DNA from: an uncultured Verrucomicrobiota bacterium
GTDB lineage: Bacteria; Verrucomicrobiota; Kiritimatiellia; RFP12; UBA1067
DNA: 8,251 nt
Assembly (NCBI GenBank): GCA_937901395.1
Contig: CALCDB010000148.1
Coordinates: forward strand, 1 to 8,251
Direction of reading: 5' to 3'
Made by a program: the position numbers and the translations under genes. The notes under the pieces were generated by a model. The model had not been told where the DNA came from. It searched no databases and saw only the letters and a list, made by a program, of their open reading frames with translations. Below are positions 6,057 to 8,251 of this stretch, piece by piece (the stretch's first letter is position 1; the number at the start of each line of letters is the position of its first letter).

Positions 6057-6775
6057 CAGTCCAGTATCGTCAACTTGATGTCTTCGCGCCCTATCGCCCG
6101 TAATGCTTCGCGCATCGCGTTCTCCGCAAGATGCGGCGAATTGCACTGATGCGAAAGATGCGCGAGATTAAGCGCCTTCAACCGCGGCGAAGCAAAGCGC
6201 CTTACTAACTCGGCCGCTTGATCATTGGAAAGATGTCCTCGCTGACCCATGATCCGTTGAATCACGCATGCGGGACGCTGACACGTGCGGAGAAGTTCAA
6301 GATCATGGTTGGATTCCAGGGTAGCGATATCCGCTTCGGCGAGCTTAAGCCCAATGCAATCCAACGGCGTACCAATATCGGTACCATGGAAGTACGTCGC
6401 ATCGGGAGACTTGATCAGATATCCTACCGGATCGCTCGTATCATGCGGAATGGAGAATGGCGAAATGGAAAACGAGGAAATCTGAAATGTCTGCCCATTC
6501 TCAAAGCACACGAACCTATCCGCGGCTATGTCATAATCGTGCATGATCGTTTCCGCCGTCATCAAGTTCGCGTATATGGGAACTTCCCTATGCTTTAACA
6601 ATGGCTTCAAACCGGAAACATGATCCGTATGCGAATGAGTAATCAATACCGCATCGAAGTTGAACGATGATAGCCGCTTATAAGGAACGCCGCAATCTAT
6701 CAACAACGCTATGCCATCATGCTCGACTATATATGCATTGCCCGATGAAGATGATGCTATTGGACAAAATCTCAT
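6056..6775 (-). CDS. Metallo-beta-lactamase-fold hydrolase, WalJ/YycJ family
   Basis: A 239-aa cytosolic protein of the metallo-beta-lactamase fold. The order of motifs matches the WalJ/YycJ (VicX) family: ASSSSGNAYIVE near the N-terminus (8-18), the metal site THSHTDH (46-52), HDTSDPVGY (111-119), TDIG (132-135), ESNHD (154-158), GHLSN (180-184) and AHLSHQCNSP (205-214). Likely metal ligands are H47, H49, D51, H52, H111, D133 and H206. In Firmicutes the gene often sits with the WalRK kinase pair, and the Bacillus protein has been linked to 5'-3' exonuclease activity. Neither is shown here, since the neighbours are purD and apbE. The ATG overlaps the purD stop as ATGA, no clear SD is seen, and translational coupling is likely. 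Family assignment is firm; substrate is unknown. Confidence 0.9.
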   Translation of the reverse strand: MRFCPIASSSSGNAYIVEHDGIALLIDCGVPYKRLSSFNFDAVLITHSHTDHVSGLKPLLKHREVPIYANLMTAETIMHDYDIAADRFVCFENGQTFQISSFSISPFSIPHDTSDPVGYLIKSPDATYFHGTDIGTPLDCIGLKLAEADIATLESNHDLELLRTCQRPACVIQRIMGQRGHLSNDQAAELVRRFASPRLKALNLAHLSHQCNSPHLAENAMREALRAIGREDIKLTILD

Positions 6776-8028
6776 CGCTCAAAAGCACGATGCGCGATAT
6801 CCTTGCGATAATACGCGCCATCAAATGTAATCTTGGCTACTTGCGCATAGGCGTTATCGACCGCCTCTCGTAATGTCTTGCCCAATCCCGTAACCGATAA
6901 GACGCGTCCACCGGCAGTGAGCAACTTATCGCCTTCGCGCTTGGTGCCGCAATGGAAGGTAAGCCCGCCAACGCCGGTAATCTCCTTGCCCTTCTCATAA
7001 CTGCCAGGATATCCCTTTGAGGCAATTATGATGGTCGCCGCGCAATCATCAAGAACGACAATGTCGTCATCCTTGAGCGCACCAGTCGCCGCATGATAAA
7101 GAGCCAAAGCGAAGTCGCCTCCCAAACGAGGCAATACCGCCTCGGTCTCGGGATCGCCAAATCGTGCATTGAACTCAACTACCTTTACGGACGAAGCCGC
7201 TTCATCAACCATCAAGCCGGCATATAGTATGCCACGATAGACGATGCCACGCCTCTTGAGTTCGCGAATTACCGGCAATATGATCTTCTCCTTGATCATC
7301 GGAAGCTTGTCGGCGGTGATTACCGGAGCTGGAGAATACGCGCCCATTCCGCCAGTATTCGGGCCGGTATCGCCATCATATATGCGCTTGTGATCCTGAG
7401 AACTCGGCAGCAAAACCGCATTCTCCCCATCGACCAAAGCGAGAATTGAACACTCTTCTCCCTTGAGAAACTCCTCAATCAGAATCTCCGCCCCCGCTTC
7501 GCCAAAACGATTGCCAACGAGCATATCATCAATGGCGTTCTCGGCTTCCGATGTCGATCCCGCAACCACGACGCCCTTGCCAGCCGCCAATCCATCCGCC
7601 TTGATCACCACTGGAAGACCAAACTTCGGAAGCGCCGCCTTCGCCGCGCTCGCATCGGTATACGTCTCCGCGCGAGCAGTCGGCACATTCGCAGCCGCCA
7701 TCACTTCCTTGGCGAAACGCTTCGACCCTTCCATCTTCGCACCGGCCGCGACCGGACCAAACGCGACGATCCCCGCCTTCGTAAGCTCATCGACAAGCCC
7801 TGCTACCAATGGAGCTTCCGGACCTACCACGACCAAGTCGGGTTGCTCCTTTTTCGCCCATTCCACCAATGCCGCAACATCGGTTGCATTAATCGCTACA
7901 TTCGTGGCGATTGCGGATGTTCCAGCGTTACCGGGCGCACAATAGAGCTCGTGCTTTTCCGAATCCTTGCTTAACCGCCAAGTAATCGCGTGTTCACGAC
8001 CACCGCTACCAACTACGAGAATCTTCAT
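6772..8028 (-). CDS. purD: Phosphoribosylamine--glycine ligase (GAR synthetase)
   Basis: Catalyses ATP-dependent joining of glycine to 5-phosphoribosylamine, giving glycinamide ribonucleotide, the second step of de novo purine synthesis in the cytosol. At 418 aa it has the usual length. In order: the N-domain with GSGGREHA (7-14) and VVVGPEAPLVAG (67-77); the ATP-grasp part with EGSKRFAKEVM (100-110), IKADGLAAGKGVVVA (142-156) and IEEFLKGEECS (184-194); a substrate and metal region with SSQDHKRIYDGDTGPNTGGMGAYSP (209-233); and the family signature RFGDPETEAV (289-298). The C-terminal domain is complete. The ATG start fits the family's MKILVVGSGG beginning and has an SD-like AAGGAAGG upstream. 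Its stop overlaps the next gene's start as ATGA. No other pur gene is in the window. Nothing is missing among the key residues I can check. Confidence 0.98.
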   Translation of the reverse strand: MKILVVGSGGREHAITWRLSKDSEKHELYCAPGNAGTSAIATNVAINATDVAALVEWAKKEQPDLVVVGPEAPLVAGLVDELTKAGIVAFGPVAAGAKMEGSKRFAKEVMAAANVPTARAETYTDASAAKAALPKFGLPVVIKADGLAAGKGVVVAGSTSEAENAIDDMLVGNRFGEAGAEILIEEFLKGEECSILALVDGENAVLLPSSQDHKRIYDGDTGPNTGGMGAYSPAPVITADKLPMIKEKIILPVIRELKRRGIVYRGILYAGLMVDEAASSVKVVEFNARFGDPETEAVLPRLGGDFALALYHAATGALKDDDIVVLDDCAATIIIASKGYPGSYEKGKEITGVGGLTFHCGTKREGDKLLTAGGRVLSVTGLGKTLREAVDNAYAQVAKITFDGAYYRKDIAHRAFER

Positions 8029-8031
8029 AAG

Positions 8032-8251
8032 TCACTTACCTTCCTTGGGGATGTTGAGCTTCTGGCCTATCCTAATGCTGTCGTTCTTCATCCCGTTCAT
8101 GTCTTTGATCTTGCGCACCGTGGTGTTGAAGGCCTGCGCGATTATCGACAGCGTGTCCCCGGCGGCAACGGTGTACTCTATCGGAGTGTAGTTGGCGCTT
8201 ACCGTTACATTGCTGGCTGGCATGGTGAAGGTGTAGTCAGAACCCACCGAA
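8032..8251 (-). CDS. C-terminal end of a B-repeat and LysM domain protein (partial)
   Basis: Only the last 72 or so codons are in the window; the frame stays open to the edge, so the 5' part is missing and the GTG at 8247 should not be taken as the start. Two parts are visible. First comes the tail of an InlB-type divergent B-repeat, with the typical ending YTFTMPASNVTVSANY. A complete C-terminal LysM domain follows, running from YTVAAGDTLSIIAQ through TTVRKIKDMN to IRIGQKLNIP. LysM binds N-acetylglucosamine polymers such as peptidoglycan, and B-repeats are usual in secreted or surface proteins, so an envelope or extracellular protein is inferred. The stop lies 3 nt before purD. Codon choice (Asn AAC 5 of 6, Asp all GAC, three ATA Ile codons, Gln only CAG) looks different from the downstream genes, though the sample is small. 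The full domain layout cannot be seen. Confidence 0.85.
   Translation of the reverse strand, partial: SVGSDYTFTMPASNVTVSANYTPIEYTVAAGDTLSIIAQAFNTTVRKIKDMNGMKNDSIRIGQKLNIPKEGK
8039..8046 (-). promoter_or_regulatory. Ribosome binding site of purD
   Basis: AAGGAAGG read on the minus strand, 10 nt before the purD ATG. It lies inside the last codons of the upstream LysM gene. With only 3 nt between that gene's stop and the purD start, the two are probably co-transcribed. Confidence 0.55.

Noticed and set aside
6057..6146. An upstream start giving ApbE 30 more residues
   Set aside because: It would lie inside the hydrolase gene and place a charged segment before the lipoprotein signal; the ATG at 6056 gives a proper signal peptide and lipobox.
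7463..7945. A 160-codon plus-strand frame opposite purD, rich in Ala/Ser/Thr
   Set aside because: Low-complexity shadow of PurD; no start signal or domain.

Overview
The window reads as a bacterial chromosome segment in which every supported gene lies on the minus strand. It is packed almost without gaps. The gene complement is largely housekeeping: purine synthesis, glycolysis, protein export, translation and flavoprotein maturation. An ApbE-like protein with a lipoprotein signal points to a diderm (Gram-negative type) cell. An InlB-type B-repeat joined to LysM, plus a SecG with a long Ala/Pro tail, recalls genomes of the PVC superphylum (Verrucomicrobiota/Kiritimatiellota-like). That placement is a guess from gene style, not a phylogenetic result.

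In transcription order (right to left): (1) 8251-8032, the 3' end of a gene for a B-repeat plus LysM protein, cut by the window edge. (2) purD, 8028-6772. (3) A WalJ/YycJ-type metallo-beta-lactamase-fold hydrolase, 6775-6056. (4) An ApbE-type FAD:protein FMN transferase lipoprotein, 6056-5232. (5) An ABC-F ATPase of YheS-like type, 5245-3290. The four complete genes from purD to the ABC-F gene are chained by overlaps of 4, 1 and 14 nt, so they are probably translationally coupled in one transcript. (6) A near-consensus sigma70-type promoter (TTGACG, 18 nt, TATAAT) spans the end of the ABC-F gene and the short gap after it. It should start a second unit: secG (3249-2803), an NAD-dependent epimerase/dehydratase (2794-1751) and gpmI (1729-143).

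The last 142 bases (1-142) are non-coding. They hold a weak terminator-like hairpin just after gpmI and a degenerate 22-nt-period repeat with core TGCAACGG (CCGTTGCA when read with the genes). This repeat is the one clear structure not explained by the genes.

The genes do not form one pathway. The second unit pairs a glycolytic mutase with SecG, echoing secG/glycolysis neighbourhoods in other bacteria. I see no mobile element, CRISPR array, tRNA, rRNA, toxin-antitoxin pair or defence system, and no convincing new biological system. The points worth a second look are the repeat array, the ApbE with a missing loop, the SecG tail, the embedded promoter and the truncated LysM/B-repeat gene.
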